In this document: one piece after another, positions 11,540 to 23,153 of the stretch
Layout of the letters: every line of letters starts with the position of its first letter
Position numbering within the stretch: the stretch's first letter is position 1
Origin: Telopea speciosissima
Lineage: Eukaryota > Streptophyta > Magnoliopsida > Proteales > Proteaceae
Direction: 5' to 3'
Assembly (NCBI RefSeq): GCF_018873765.1
Contig: NC_057916.1
Coordinates: 29,487,501-29,551,500, forward strand
Length of the DNA stretch: 64,000 nt
Position numbers and translations under genes: made by a program
Notes under the pieces: generated by a model
Database searches by the model: none
What the model saw: the letters and a program-made list of their open reading frames with translations, nothing else
What the model was told of the DNA's origin: nothing

Positions 11540-12300
11540 CTGCACAAGAAATTTATATGTTTGTGTTAATCATATGAACTCTATTTGTTTTTTACTTTTT
11601 AGGTTTTTCTTTTTAAGAAAGATCTGAGAGAGAGAGAGAGAGAGAGAGATGAAGAAAGAGGAAGACAAACCAGAAAAAAGAAGTAGTTGTAGAGATCAGA
11701 GTTGTTATATATACTCCTTGCAGGTGTCAGCTAGGGATGAGTGTTCTTTTGAAGATGGAACTGTTGATAAAGACTGTAACCCTTGAGAGAAAAAATTTGG
11801 ATTAGTGGTTGTAGCTTTACATGGGAAACACTTTGGGTATGGGAGGAAGAGAGGAGGGGAATTGTGATATGTGTGGGATGATGAGATTAACAGAAGAAGA
11901 AGGAAAAGATTCCTATCTTTTCTTATTCTTCTTTGGGTTTTGATTTGTTTGAGCAAAATACTAGAAAGATTGAAAGAGGGTGATATACTGGTGGACTTTT
12001 GATATGTTTTCTGAGATGGGTAGAGAGATGGATAATCTTACCAGAAAAGGGGAAGGAACACAGCTTCTATTTTCTGAGGATGAGTATGTGGTGAGAATAC
12101 AGAATATGAGAGAGAGAGAGTGTTTTGCTTTGTGGTGGTAATAGTGGTAAGTGGTGGGAACCCGTTTCTGGACTGGTTAGGGCTTTTTGTGCGATTGGAA
12201 AGAGGTGACAGGAGGTTTGAGATGATGGGGACAGTAAAAAGTAAGTATGGAGAGGTGGTAAAAAAATAGGAGGGAATAACATCATTTTGTTTCTTCAACC
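11540..12300 (-). promoter_or_regulatory. 5' leader region of the LSH gene with probable UTR intron
   Basis: Minus-strand sequence just before the ATG reads cttgtgcag/gtgttggttcc, a good acceptor. A donor-like tctg/gtaaga lies near 12037-12046. A leader intron of about 500 bp between them is inferred. Pyrimidine-rich tracts (CT repeats at 11623-11649 and 12108-12120 on the minus strand) are common in plant 5' leaders. Confidence 0.45.
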
Positions 12301-12401
12301 CTTCTTTAATGAATGATAATAATAACTTAACTTTTTTAGTGATCCATAGCTATGTACTTTTTCTTTTTCACTCATTCCTCCAAACCTTCTCCCCTCTCCC
12401 C

Positions 12402-12591
12402 CGGATCCGGTTCCTCTACTTTCACTTGCTTGGTAGTGTCGTATGCCCCCACACATAAGCACGATAGAAAGTATCGCCTTACCTCCGTTTGAATAAGACA
12501 CTCGGACAGGGGTAAGGTGGTACATTCCACCTTACTTGTGTGTGGGGCACACGCGATAGTAGGGGCAAGCGGAAGTAGAGGAGTCGAATTG
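12402..12591. mobile_element. Foldback MITE, family A, copy 3, with 9 bp target duplication
   Basis: 190 bp element. The left arm (ggttcctctactttcacttgc) pairs with the right arm (gcaagcggaagtagaggag). The centre holds ccccacacataagcacgata and its inverted partner. CCTCTCCCC occurs at 12393-12401 and 12592-12600, a direct 9 bp flank repeat as expected for Mutator-type transposition, although the C-rich context allows a shift by one base. Confidence 0.75.
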
Positions 12592-12599
12592 CCTCTCCC

Positions 12600-13139
12600 C
12601 CCTGCCCCGCCAAAAAAAAGAAAAAAAATAAAGAGGCCTACTCACCTCTTGTGGGTACTCACACCGTTCATAGGGTATGGGTCCTACACTCTAAAGATTG
12701 ATCTCATACCTCATGGACGGTGTGAGATCTAAGGAGAAGGCCATGTACCCTCGTGAGGAGAGGATCCCGACTATTTTTGCCCGTTTATTTTCTTGTTTTT
12801 CCTTTCTTCTTCTTCTTCTAATTATCTCTTTGGATATATATATATATATATTTTGCTAAAATGCAGCAGATTATATATTACTATCAAAAAATTGGGGAAA
12901 GAATGTAGAACGAGAATTAGAGGACAGAGAACTCCAAGAAAATACACAAAGAAATGACCAATCTGTGGTATCATGTCTTCTTACATTTTCTCTACCCTCT
13001 AATATGTGGGTCCTCCTATATTGGAGCCGTATGATTTCTCCTTTTGTACACACGTTGGCTTGGTGTGATAGATGACCGGCCCCTCAAACCCCTTGTCCTT
13101 TTCTAATTTATAATATCACAATATAACTCACATGTCATT
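12600..13139. other. Gene-free spacer
   Basis: An inverted pair caccgtccatgaggt/ctcacaccgttcatagg lies at about 12650-12727. A TA microsatellite lies at 12835-12851. No gene is supported. Confidence 0.4.
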
Positions 13140-13330
13140 TTTGTTAAGAATTAATAACGCAACAGAACAACAACTATAGCAAAAGAAAAATGAAAGAAAA
13201 TTACACACATAGAACACATCAATTTATATAGTTCACCCAAGATGAGATACGGCCGAGCAATCAACCAGAACTTCCACTATTGTGATGAAAATTTTCAAAA
13301 TCCTAACATACCATCCTTCTTGCAAGATCA
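13140..13330. repeat. LTR-like dispersed repeat, copy 1
   Basis: This segment shares order and wording with 16176-16420: a cgca(a)cagaa start, a block with acacac, then tatagttcaccc or tacgtggttcac, then ccactattnttgtga. Such 'acgtggttcac' blocks are typical of the LTR or leader of plant Copia elements. No partner LTR or coding region is attached. Confidence 0.45.
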
Positions 13331-13339
13331 TTTTTTTTT

Positions 13340-14425
13340 GGTTGAACACATTACAATATAAAGAAACCAAATCCTTACAAGTACAAAACTGCCCTCAGTA
13401 TAAATGCCTGCCGAAAAATTTGGACCGTCAATATTGAGGAAAAGTGAACAGTATTGTTTGGATTAGACTGAAATCAAGCTTGACCAACAACAATTCTCAC
13501 TTAATCAAATTTTCTGATGTAATTAAGAAAGGCATAAATCTAGCTTCTTGGCTCCTGCTCTTCAATGCCACAATCCAAAAGCTAAAACTGTTTGAATGAT
13601 CCCAATCATCACAGCATATGTTATAAATGTTAAGTCTTTTAGATAAATGAAGTGACCCATTTGCTTATTGGATGCTCTCATACCAATATATAGTACATTA
13701 TTATATATTTTTCTCTTCAAGTGGAATATAAGATTTCTGATTCAGCAGCAAAAGCTGTGTATATTATACTTTACTCTTTAAATAAAAGATTTTCTTAATA
13801 TATATATTTAAATCATAGAAGATAAATTATTGTATATTTTATTCTAAAGCCACAGATGATTATAATAACTGCTCCACTACTGTCTTATTAGTTCCATGCA
13901 TATCCAACACCCTACTCATTGACTTTGAATGTTTGCTCCAAACACAACTGAACAATCCCCTCTCCCCTCCCCCCCCCCCCCCACCCCCCATCTCATTGGA
14001 AATTGGTGGGAAGAAGGATGTATTATTGCTTGAAAAGAGAGTAGGCAAGGTAGTTTCAAGCTTTAAGCCAATAATGTTTCTTTTCCACTTAAACATGTAG
14101 CTGACATCTTCTATCCTCTCTATCTTTAACAAAGACTTCACTTTTTTGTTTTTGTTAAATTTAAGGTGACATCTCCTTAGGGTGCCATCTTGTTGGTAAC
14201 AATAAGTAGGTGAACTAATTAAAAAGTTGTAACCTCAATTTTTTATCTCTTTTTTATTCTTAAAAATTATTTAATATAAGGGTAATCTTGTCATTTTACA
14301 TAGAAAATAATGACTTTTGAAAAATGACATAATGATATGTCATTTTCAACTTATTTTGAAAATTATTTTTCACACTCACGAATAAGATACTTATGGAAAT
14401 AAAAATAGGCAAAAAAAGTAAGGTT
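13340..14425. other. Gene-free spacer with C homopolymer
   Basis: AT-rich sequence with a run of about 15 C broken by one A at 13971-13987. Open frames here are low-complexity. No RNA gene seen. Confidence 0.4.
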
Positions 14426-14429
14426 ACAC

Positions 14430-14640
14430 TTAGGGCTGCAACAGGGTCGGGTTGGGCCGGGTTTTTTAAAACCCTAGCCCAACCCTGAGTCCCTTTAGCT
14501 GGGCCCAGGCTCGCCCTGACCCTAACTCAAGGCTTAAAAACTTTGAACTTGACGGGCCAAGCGCAGCCCAAGCCCGCCCTAATTGGCCCTGATTGGGCCA
14601 GGCTTAGCCTATTGGCCCTGACCTTGATCCTGACCTTGGC
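14430..14640. repeat. TAGGGxTGCAA / GGGCCGGG dispersed repeat, copy
   Basis: Begins ttagggctgcaacagggtcg and continues as alternating ggcc/ccct text (gggttgggccggg, gccctgaccctaactcaagg). The same style of element occurs at 15236-15477, 34028-34186, 34751-34910, 54700-54850 and 56650-56830, and at the edge of the 4.5-6.0 kb array. Ends of the form TAGGGGTGCAA, often inverted at the other end, suggest a non-autonomous DNA element family. Confidence 0.5.
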
Positions 14641-15235
14641 ACAAAAATGGTTTAACTTACCAACATGTGAAATGTTACATGTAATAAACCTGTATTGACC
14701 TCCTCCATTAGTCAAACTCACAGTTCAAGCCCCTCACTCGGCTCCTGCTGCAATAAGCAAATCAAAATAGCTGAATGTTTATATAGCAACACAATAAAGG
14801 GGCGGATTCACATTAATCTGGTTATTTTATTATGTTTTTTTTTCCTTGGTATAATGGTTAGGCTCCATTTTAAATAATTATATTCCTTGATCACATGTAT
14901 CATAACTTCTATTTTTTTATATAAATAAAGAATTTTCTTCACGGAGTACAACCCAGAAATGATGCTTCAGTGAACCATAGAGCACATACTAGAATATTAA
15001 AACAATAAACAAATAAGGTACAAAAATTGTACACACTAGCTATACATTATTTTACTCCCTAAACCTGAAGAGCAACTAGTTCTAATAACTAAAGTTGATC
15101 ATGTAAAGTCCTTACTTGAGAAAGCCAAGAAAAACAATCTTTTTGCTTTATTTAATGTCCTTAACAAAATTTGATCAATACTAGGACTGTAAGGTATCAA
15201 GAAGCATTTTTGTTGTTTTGTATATACAAAATCAA

Positions 15236-15477
15236 GACCAAACTTAGGATCAAACTTAAGGTCAAAATCAAGGTTAAGATCAAGACCAAGATCAGGGTCA
15301 AAATCAGGGCCAAAATCAAGACCAAAATCAGTGTCGGGCTGAGCCCGAGGTCTCAACCTTGACTTACGGTCAGGAATTTTTGACCCTAAACTGCCCTAAG
15401 GGCTAGAAATCTTTAGCCCAAGCTGTGTTCGGGCTCAACGCGAGCCAAGTCGATAGGACCAAACTTGTAACCCTAGT
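15236..15477. repeat. TAGGGxTGCAA / GGGCCGGG dispersed repeat with short internal repeats
   Basis: 15236-15335 is a run of short degenerate units such as atcaagaccaa and atcagggtcaaa. It is followed by the standard family body (gggctgagcccgaggtctca) and an end at aaacttgtaaccctag. Both strands stay open over the minirepeat (Lys/Ile-rich one way, Asp-rich the other), but this is repeat-driven, not coding. Confidence 0.55.
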
Positions 15478-15479
15478 TA

Positions 15480-16175
15480 CAATTTTGTTGTAACCAACCT
15501 TGATTACAACAAGATTTTTCCTATTATTAACTACATGTATAAGTTATATATATATATTAATATAAGCTAGCCTCTTGGGGTCTCCATATTCAATGGACTT
15601 GGCCCCTTGATTTTCCTTGTTTGATCTCCCAAGTGTGGTGGAGTTCCTTTGTCGCCTAGTTTGTATAGGCGCTGGTAGGTTCTTCTCTTTGGGGGGGTGG
15701 TTTGGCCTCTCTTGAGTTCTGTCCTTGAGTAGCTGATCTCCCCTATATTCCCCGTCCCACCACCTTTTTTTGGGTTTTTGCAATATATTGATAGTCATTA
15801 TAAAAAATAAAAAATAAAAGTACTTATCTTATCTTGGGGAATTTTTCTTTTTCAAGTAAGTTGGCCTATTAATTAATTTGTCCTATATCTGATTTTTTGT
15901 AACTCAATAATGTATGATGGAATCATCAAAGATTTGATCTTTTCTAACTCTATCTTTAAACTTTACAAATTCCAAGTAAAAAAATAAAAAAAAAACTGCA
16001 TATGATTTCCGTTTCAAACAACAATATTGATTACTAAGACCAAAAATAAGTCACATTTGTTTGTGAAAGATGATTGCATATGTTGGCTACCAAACTAGAT
16101 CTGCACGCCTAAAAACTAGTACATGTAAAATAAAATCATCACTATCAATAGTGTATTAGCAAATAAGAATGATCA
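15480..16175. other. Gene-free spacer
   Basis: No gene supported. A short TA run lies at 15547-15557. Confidence 0.4.
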
Positions 16176-16420
16176 TGTTGTTTGAAAAACAACGCAGCAG
16201 AATGACGATTTTGCAGAAGAAAACAAAAAAAAGAAGAGAAGTCACACACACACAAGACAAGATTTACGTGGTTCACTTCCAAGAAGAAAGGTTACATCCA
16301 CAGTCGAACGATAGAACGAAACCACTATTTTTGTGAAGCAAATACAAACCCTCAATCATTCATCTCTCAAAAAGATAACAACAATACATAAGAAAACCCT
16401 AATCCAGAAAGTACAAAATA
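16176..16420. repeat. LTR-like dispersed repeat, copy 2
   Basis: Related to 13140-13330. It contains aacgcagcagaatgacgat, a CA-rich block and gatttacgtggttcacttcc. No coding element is attached. Confidence 0.45.
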
Positions 16421-17089
16421 GCCCCTAGAGATCCATCCGGTCTGATTCGAACCTGAACCAATATAAGGTGAAATACATATCAAATCGAAGATTTCGACGA
16501 GCTTCCAGTATATTTCGAAGACGAAACGACCCACCAAAAAATCACCACAACACTTTCTGAACTGAGATCAGGCTTCACCAATAACACCTGTAACTTGCTA
16601 AAAAACTCCATAAGTAATAATATACCACCAAGCTTTAAGAAAATGTATTGCCTAAAAGTGAATTTGCTTACATCAACATGGATTACCAATTTGTTATGTC
16701 GGATCATGTTAGCTTACTACCAATGACATCATACTTTATAACAAATTTTACACAGATAATGTTAATCAAGCATCTAACAATTCACATTATTTTTGGTCCC
16801 ATAACTGAGTCATACTAATGCTCTTTAATTACCATTCTCAAAAGGAAATGAAGGGCTTGTCTCTAATTAAATTTTCAAGAGAGTAATTAACTTACTATGT
16901 TGATCTTCCCAAATCAAGATCCGGGCAGCGGGCAGAAGGAAATAAATCTGCCCGCATTACTTTCTTTTAAATCTTTCCTTTTCTTTTCCTTGAGAAAAGT
17001 AAAGTATAGTACTGATATAGTGCCTTATTCATCCTTTCAACTGTGAGGCAATAAGTAAATAAGAAAGTCTTGTTATTGATGGAATTTTC

Positions 17090-17279
17090 AGATCCAAATT
17101 CTCTATTGCTGAGCTGCCCAGTAGGATTGTGCTGTTTAGATATGGTGTTGCATGCAATGACCACTTTATCCCTACTCAGACAAGACATTCGAGTAAAGGT
17201 AAGACGAACATTGCACGCAACACCATGTCTAGGCAACATGATACTGTCGGGCAGCTCGATAGTAGAGGATCTAAATTAT
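17090..17279. mobile_element. Foldback MITE, family A, copy 4, with 9 bp target duplication
   Basis: Exactly 190 bp. The left arm (ctctattgctgagctgccc) pairs with the right arm (gggcagctcgatagtagag). The centre ggtgttgcatgcaatgacca pairs with gaacattgcacgcaacacc. GGAATTTTC at 17081-17089 and GGAATTTCC at 17280-17288 agree at 8 of 9 positions, a good target-site duplication. Confidence 0.85.
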
Positions 17280-17288
17280 GGAATTTCC

Positions 17289-18459
17289 CACAGCAATTTC
17301 GAAATAGAGAACGTGAGTTTTGCTCGATTTGGTAGATCAAGAAGGCCTTTAGTAATAGAGAGTACTATAGTACCATAGAAGCACTCAAATGATCGAGAAA
17401 GATTTTCAAATTGGTTGCTTGTTCTTCTCCAATATAGAGGAATTCTTATAATTATATTTAATTATAAATTTAATCATTAATGAATTAGTAATTAACCTCT
17501 ACCACGTGCCATGCACGTGTATGGAAACAAATACGTGGCATGCACACAGCCACGGCCTCATCTTGTCTTCCAATTTCTGAAAGCTTACAACTTATATTTG
17601 AAAAATATTTATTAATTAAGAGAACAACAGTTAGAAAATTCTCAATTAACATTTTAGTTATGCTAAAAGTATAAAAAAAGAGTGAGAATAATTATGGTCC
17701 TCTGCTCTATGAGCACAAAGTATATCTAGTGTGGCTCAAAAATCTATCACTTTGTAGATGGAACTTAAATTTTGTGGATAAATAGATCCCATAGTTCCTT
17801 ACTCACATGTTAAGTTTCAACTCCCAACAAAGTTCAAATGATAAAATAAAGCTTTAAAAATCTAAGATTATGTGAGAGTCCACAATTGTAGTAAGTGAGA
17901 ATGCATACCAACACATGAGGAAGTATATGATTGGATTTGAGTCTGAAATTTGACAGACGGCAACGTATCCAAATTGTCTACCATCTATCTATCTTTTGGG
18001 GTGGAAGGTAAAGCGAAATATAACTACAAAAAACAAGCAAGTTATTGAGCTGCGCAAGCATACATCACTAATAAGCCAAGGGAGAGATATCATCTCAATA
18101 AAAATCACCTTCAATATCCTACCAAGGACATAGGGGCTATTACCCTATGAGAAACAAACAACACCTATTCATGAGAAAAATAAACTACCAATTATTCCAT
18201 TTCATTAGTTGGGAAAAAAATTGTTTACCTTTTGAGTAAGAAGGTCTAAACTTAAGAAGAGTGAAAGACATAAATAAGACATTAGTCCATTGTGAAGTTG
18301 ATATGGAGAATTGCTTCTAAGGATAATAACTTGTTGATTAACTAGGGTATTTTACATATTTAAGAATGTCTTTTTTAACCGTTAAGAAACCATCTAATTA
18401 CTCTTATGTCTAGAAAACAATAATACTCAAATATAGAAACTTGGTTGATAAGCATGTTA
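17289..18459. other. Gene-free spacer
   Basis: AT-rich sequence with two CACGTG motifs close together (about 17503 and 17514) and ACGTGGCA near 17532. No coding region follows them, so I do not call a promoter. Confidence 0.4.
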
Positions 18460-19802
18460 AATGGAAATTAGAGAATGGTGCTATCACATTTTATTTTTTT
18501 TGGTTTTTTGCTCAATCCTTGGCATCCTCGAGTAACTCGATCAATACATTTGGTGCAAATATTCGTCATAACTCTAATATTCAAAGAAATGCTTTTGTGT
18601 CAGATATTTTTACATAAGATGGATGGTTTGTGTATTCTTGTTGTCACTCCTCTCTCCTAGAGATTGGGAATCACTTATTGGTATACAACGACTGAACTAT
18701 GACCTTGATGATTTTTGTTTCTGGACTCTAGCGGTTAATGGGAAGTTCACTTTCTTTTTTTGGTAAGCAAAGCTTTACTCATAAGAACGTGTGGTACACA
18801 TGGATTCAAAATTACAAGCTTCTAGAAACCATGGGAAGTTCACATTCAAGTCAACGTATATTCTCATTTGTTCAATGACTCTGAAGTCAACTGAAACGGT
18901 ATAGTATGATCTCCCTCTATCATTCTAGGCATGCATATCACTTGTAGAGATTATATACAAAATCTTTCTCTACTCAACCATTCTTGATGGATAGATGTAT
19001 TATGAATGTTTTTTTCCTAAAAGAATCTCGGATGACATATTATCATTAAACTACCTTTTCTCTAGAAGGATAAGGTGATCGTCTGCGGAGCTTCATTGGG
19101 TCAAGAGAACCTTCTAGGGGTGGTGCATTACTGTCACGTGGGTAGGAATGCATTTCTACGACCACTTATCACATCTGGGTTGAAAGGAACAATAGAAGAT
19201 TCAAGCGATATGCCAGATCTTTTAACCTTATTTGGAGCCAGTTTTCTTCAACAGTCGAGATTAGATGTTCAAAGCTTAGTAGGGTGGTTCCTTTGTCTAG
19301 CTTTAATAGCCATATTGGTTCTCATTGAAAACTTGATATAAGATTTGTTAAAGACTATTCATGATAGGGGGAGTGTCCCTATCATGGTGTAGTTGTGAAT
19401 CCTTAGTTTAGTTTATATTTTAGTCTTAAAATCGTATTTATACTTCATCTCAGATTCCTATTACAAGAGTTGTATTTAGACCTCTTCTCAGGTTCCTATT
19501 ACAAATAGGAGTTTAGAGTTATGCGATCTGATGAATAAAGACATTGGTGGGAGGAGAGGACTACTAGTATTGACTATTGCTCTCTAGTCGGCCTTCCTTT
19601 CTCTCTTGGCCATCTCTTCTTCTTCAGATTCTGATTAGTATTATATTCCGTTAAACAAGATTTCATTTTTATACTCGCTATTTTTTTTGTACTCCTAATT
19701 GTACTTGGTTTTTCTAAGCTTTTCTAAGCTTCAAGCCTGTAATTTTTGTTCTTTTTTAATGCAAGTTTTGGATTACCCATCAAAATAAATAAATAAATAA
19801 AC
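18460..19802 (+). mobile_element. L1-type LINE 3' remnant
   Basis: Plus-strand frames show LINE ORF2 C-terminal hallmarks with stops between them: DLDDFCFWTLAVNGKFTFK (the 'W..s.sGkFsvks' block) at about 18698-18850, and IWVERNNRRFKRYARSF at about 19170-19225. The element ends in an A-rich tail of aaat/aata repeats at 19783-19801. A small retroposon interrupts it at 18751-18830. Inactive. Confidence 0.75.
18751..18830 (-). mobile_element. Short retroposed insert nested in a LINE, 13 bp target duplication
   Basis: ATGGGAAGTTCAC occurs at 18738-18750 and again at 18831-18843. The 80 bp between starts with a T-rich run and reads as the poly-A-tailed 3' end of another retroposon in reverse orientation. 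Removing it restores the LINE frame VNGKFTFKS, which confirms insertion. Confidence 0.8.
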
Positions 19803-20984
19803 GACCAAACAAGATTGAAACGGATCATCCATATTCATCTTCTTATTAAAAAATCTCTTCGACTGCCACCAAGAAACTAATAACAAAACCACACCATCCA
19901 GTTGCAGCTCCCTATGCTTTGGCCTCTTTTGGCACTTTGAGACGTTGTTTATTCCTCTCATTTGCATTGGAGTTACAAATTAAGTTCCTTTTTTAATGGA
20001 AGCTTTCAAAAAGTTAAGGGAGGATTCACTTTAATTTGATTTGTATAATTAACTTTAATCAAGTAATTTCATTTTCTTTATCGAAGGTAATTTACTCCCA
20101 TTATTCTGCATTGCTTATCACATAACAGAAAGTTTATATCACTTCTACTACCCAAGGAAGGCAAAAAAGGAGCTAAAAGAATTAAAAAAAAAAAAAAAAA
20201 ATTTTTTGATAGTTCAATTTCTTAAAAATAGATTCTATATATTTCTTTGGGAAGGGTGGTGGTGGTGACAGGGACGGGGCAGGGCTAGGCTAGGAAGGGG
20301 GGGGGGTGGTAGCGAGGTAGTGGCAGTGGTGGCCGGTTGTGGCATGGAAGTGGTGGCAGTGGTGGTTGTGGTAGCATGGTGGTGGTGAGACCATTAGGAA
20401 AAGACGAAAGATGGTGTTTTATTTTTAATATGAAATTACTATTTTGCCCATCAAATTAACCATGTGCTCATTAAAGAGCAAGAGTAAAATCAAATGACAG
20501 AGAAAATTTGAAACGAGGTGCAAAAATCATATCAAACAATTTCTGAAATAGAAATTATCCCATGAAATTGAAATAGAAATCATACCAAATCAAACTGTAG
20601 TACATCAACTTTGTTTTAGAATAATGCATGGTGATAGATTTTGAAATAGGTTTCTTCTATACTAATCACTCTAACTAATTGGGTCCCCCCTCCCCTTGGC
20701 CGGTGTTACGAAATCCTAATTATATATAAATTAGGATTGGCATGCTCCATAGAGTCATAGAAAAATGAGTTATATAAACCACCCTATTGTTATTACAATT
20801 ACTTAGAGAGGCAAGCGAAGGTATTGCACTATTGCAAGGTAGCTTTTCTTAACCACTTATAATGAATGACCCTTAGGACTTCGTTGAATTCAATGGGATA
20901 ATATTTTATAAGATTTGTCCTAAAAGCAAACGGGAATTGTATTGGTTTAAAAAATTATACTAAAATGCAATAATCAATTTTAGT
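19803..20984. other. Gene-free spacer with G-rich patch
   Basis: 20250-20400 is strongly G-rich on the plus strand, with repeated gtggtggcagtggtgg text. An A run lies at 20185-20205. No gene supported. Confidence 0.4.
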
Positions 20985-21235
20985 GGAGAAGTTGTGAGGA
21001 AGGACAAGTATAATCTAAGGTTTGTACCTAGTATGACCTCGAATAGAGTCTATTGGAGGACAAGAATTCATGTTGCAGACCCCATTTAGTTGAGATTCTC
21101 CTGATTTACTGGACTGTCTTCTTTCCTCTTCCATTCTTTCTCTCTTTTTTTTTATTTTTTATTTTTTATTATTTTGATCCATGTAGCAGACCCTATTAAG
21201 TTGGGATAAGGCTTAGTTTGTTGTTGTTGCAATAA
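20985..21235 (+). mobile_element. RTE-type LINE 3' end
   Basis: In frame, the plus strand reads RFVPSMTSNRVYWRTRIHVADPI followed by a stop, a conserved end of plant RTE ORF2. The 3' UTR then repeats the gacccnattnagttgggat motif and ends in TTG trinucleotides at about 21217-21228, the usual RTE terminus. The element is 5'-truncated. Confidence 0.88.
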
Positions 21236-22074
21236 TCAATTTTACTCAACTTCTAACTTTTTTAGATGAATAGATAAATATTACAACGAAGCTACCCAAT
21301 AGGGAGAGAAGGGGGGGGGGGGGGAAAGAGAATTACAACAAACCACTCAATGTAGCGCCCCAAAATCTGGGTAAGATATGGGTGTAGGCCCTCGCGGGCC
21401 ATCGTTAAATGATAGTGTAATTTTTTTTTTCTTTTTCTTTGCTTTTTCCTGTTATCTGTAGATGCGGAAACTATAACTCTATTTCAAATAATAACAGAAA
21501 CATCAAAAATACTATAGCGGATTTATAAGAAACATTCTCATTAACATCTGTAAATCCTGCGAACATTAGCTATATTATAATAACATTAACTCATCACCTA
21601 TAACTATTCATTGAGAGCAACATCTACCTATCCTTTGCATTCTAAAATCTGTTATTCATTAAATTGTATCAACAAAAATGTCCAAAATAATTGCCCATCA
21701 ACTTCTATCAAATGAGTCCTAACAACAAGTATCTATGAATTTACATCAAAACATCTATCCATCTCATGTACATCACAAAATGTCTATGTACAAAAAAATA
21801 GTCCCTGTAATCTATCTCTCAAAATCATCTACTGGGAAGACTGGACACCCTTCCTTTTGGATCTCCAGATGCAGTCTACACACTGACACTTCCTATGCGC
21901 ATGCTCTATAAAAATATGTGTAGCTATGGGATGACCAGCTAACTTAGTGAGAAGGTTTACTGTTCGTATCATGCTCATGAATATAGGAAATCATGCTATG
22001 TTGTGAGAACTTATGTTATGCACATACTAGAATCCATAAATTTGGCATACTTTATTTGATCATCAAAGAAATAA
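21236..22074. other. Gene-free spacer
   Basis: A G run of about 14 lies at 21311-21324. Otherwise unremarkable AT-rich sequence with no supportable gene. Confidence 0.4.
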
Positions 22075-22251
22075 GGGAAAATTTCACGGACACCCCCTAT
22101 AAATATATCGTATATCACGGATACTCTAAAAAATATTTATTTATTTAAATAACTATTGGGGGTTAAAATGGAGATTTCAACTTTGGGTGTTAACTGTGCA
22201 TAACGTGATATATGATATACTTATAGAGGGTGTCCGTAAAATTTTCCCTTT
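22075..22251. mobile_element. Foldback MITE with GGGAAAATTTCACGGACACC ends
   Basis: The left end gggaaaatttcacggacacc is the inverse of the right end ggtgtccgtaaaattttccc with one mismatch. The arms extend about 45 bp through tatatcgtatatcacg/cgtgatatatgatat. The terminal bases resemble those of the Pack-MULE-like elements at 58219 and 61366 (GGGTAAATTTCAC). I found no exact target duplication. Confidence 0.7.
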
Positions 22252-23039
22252 ATACAATGACAACAATTCTACAAAGAGATCAGAAGAAAGATATATTTCA
22301 TAATCATGGCAATGATAGTTGTTCATAAGATAGTCATTAAACTATATTATTTGGTTGTTGTACGTAGTTTATCTTCCCATTTTTTGAGAACCCAAACATA
22401 GACACTTTATTTCATTATATTGAAGACATAAAATGTAATTATGTATAGAGATTGTCAATGTCTTTTTTTTTTTTTTTTTTGGTACAAAGGAATCCCTTAG
22501 GTCTAAGACTATAGGATGGGTCCTTAGAGGATTTAAGATGAGCACTCCATAATGTAAGGTTGGACCTTACTCAAACTATCCTATTGAGGAGCATGGTTTG
22601 CCCATTTTGATAATAACTATTATATTGATTACATTTCTCCCTTGAAAGCTTAATAAATTAGACCGAGTTTTCCTTCACCCACGGAGGCGGGTTCAAATGT
22701 ACGCAGGGGGTATTGGGAAGGTGTTTTGGGGAACATATTAAAACCCTATACTGATTTGTGAACCTTATGATGGTGGCTGAATGTTTACTAGGTGAAGGAA
22801 AACTTTATCCTAACAAATTTATCTACGACATTTAACAATATGAGTTATTTAGTATAATTAGATTAAATATTATAAGAATCACTAAATTCTATTGCATTCT
22901 CCAACTATATATCACATCATATTTTTCTTATAAGAATCTTCATTGAATTTAAAATCCTCTAATGATGAGTGAAGCTCACACTTTAGTGAGTAAGTCCCAA
23001 AGAAACCCTAGAGTTGAGTGGTTTTCTTTGACCTTTGTA

Positions 23040-23153
23040 TCTTTTACTTTTTTTTATTTTTCTAATTTATTTTGAATCTTTCTTCTGAATTACATCATCG
23101 GGGGAATCCGCAACCACCAGATTGCAATAGCACAACTTAACCATTACGCCAAG
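23040..23153 (-). mobile_element. tRNA-derived SINE (Au-like), left copy
   Basis: The minus strand reads cttggcgtaatggttaagtt, matching an internal box A, with a box-B-like ggttgcggattcc 35-40 bp on and an A/T-rich tail. The general layout resembles plant Au SINEs. A paralogous copy is at 42340-42452. Confidence 0.6.

Noticed and set aside
15099..15362. Asp-rich minus-strand and Lys-rich plus-strand frames
   Set aside because: Both are produced by a short tandem minirepeat (atcaagaccaa-type units), not coding.
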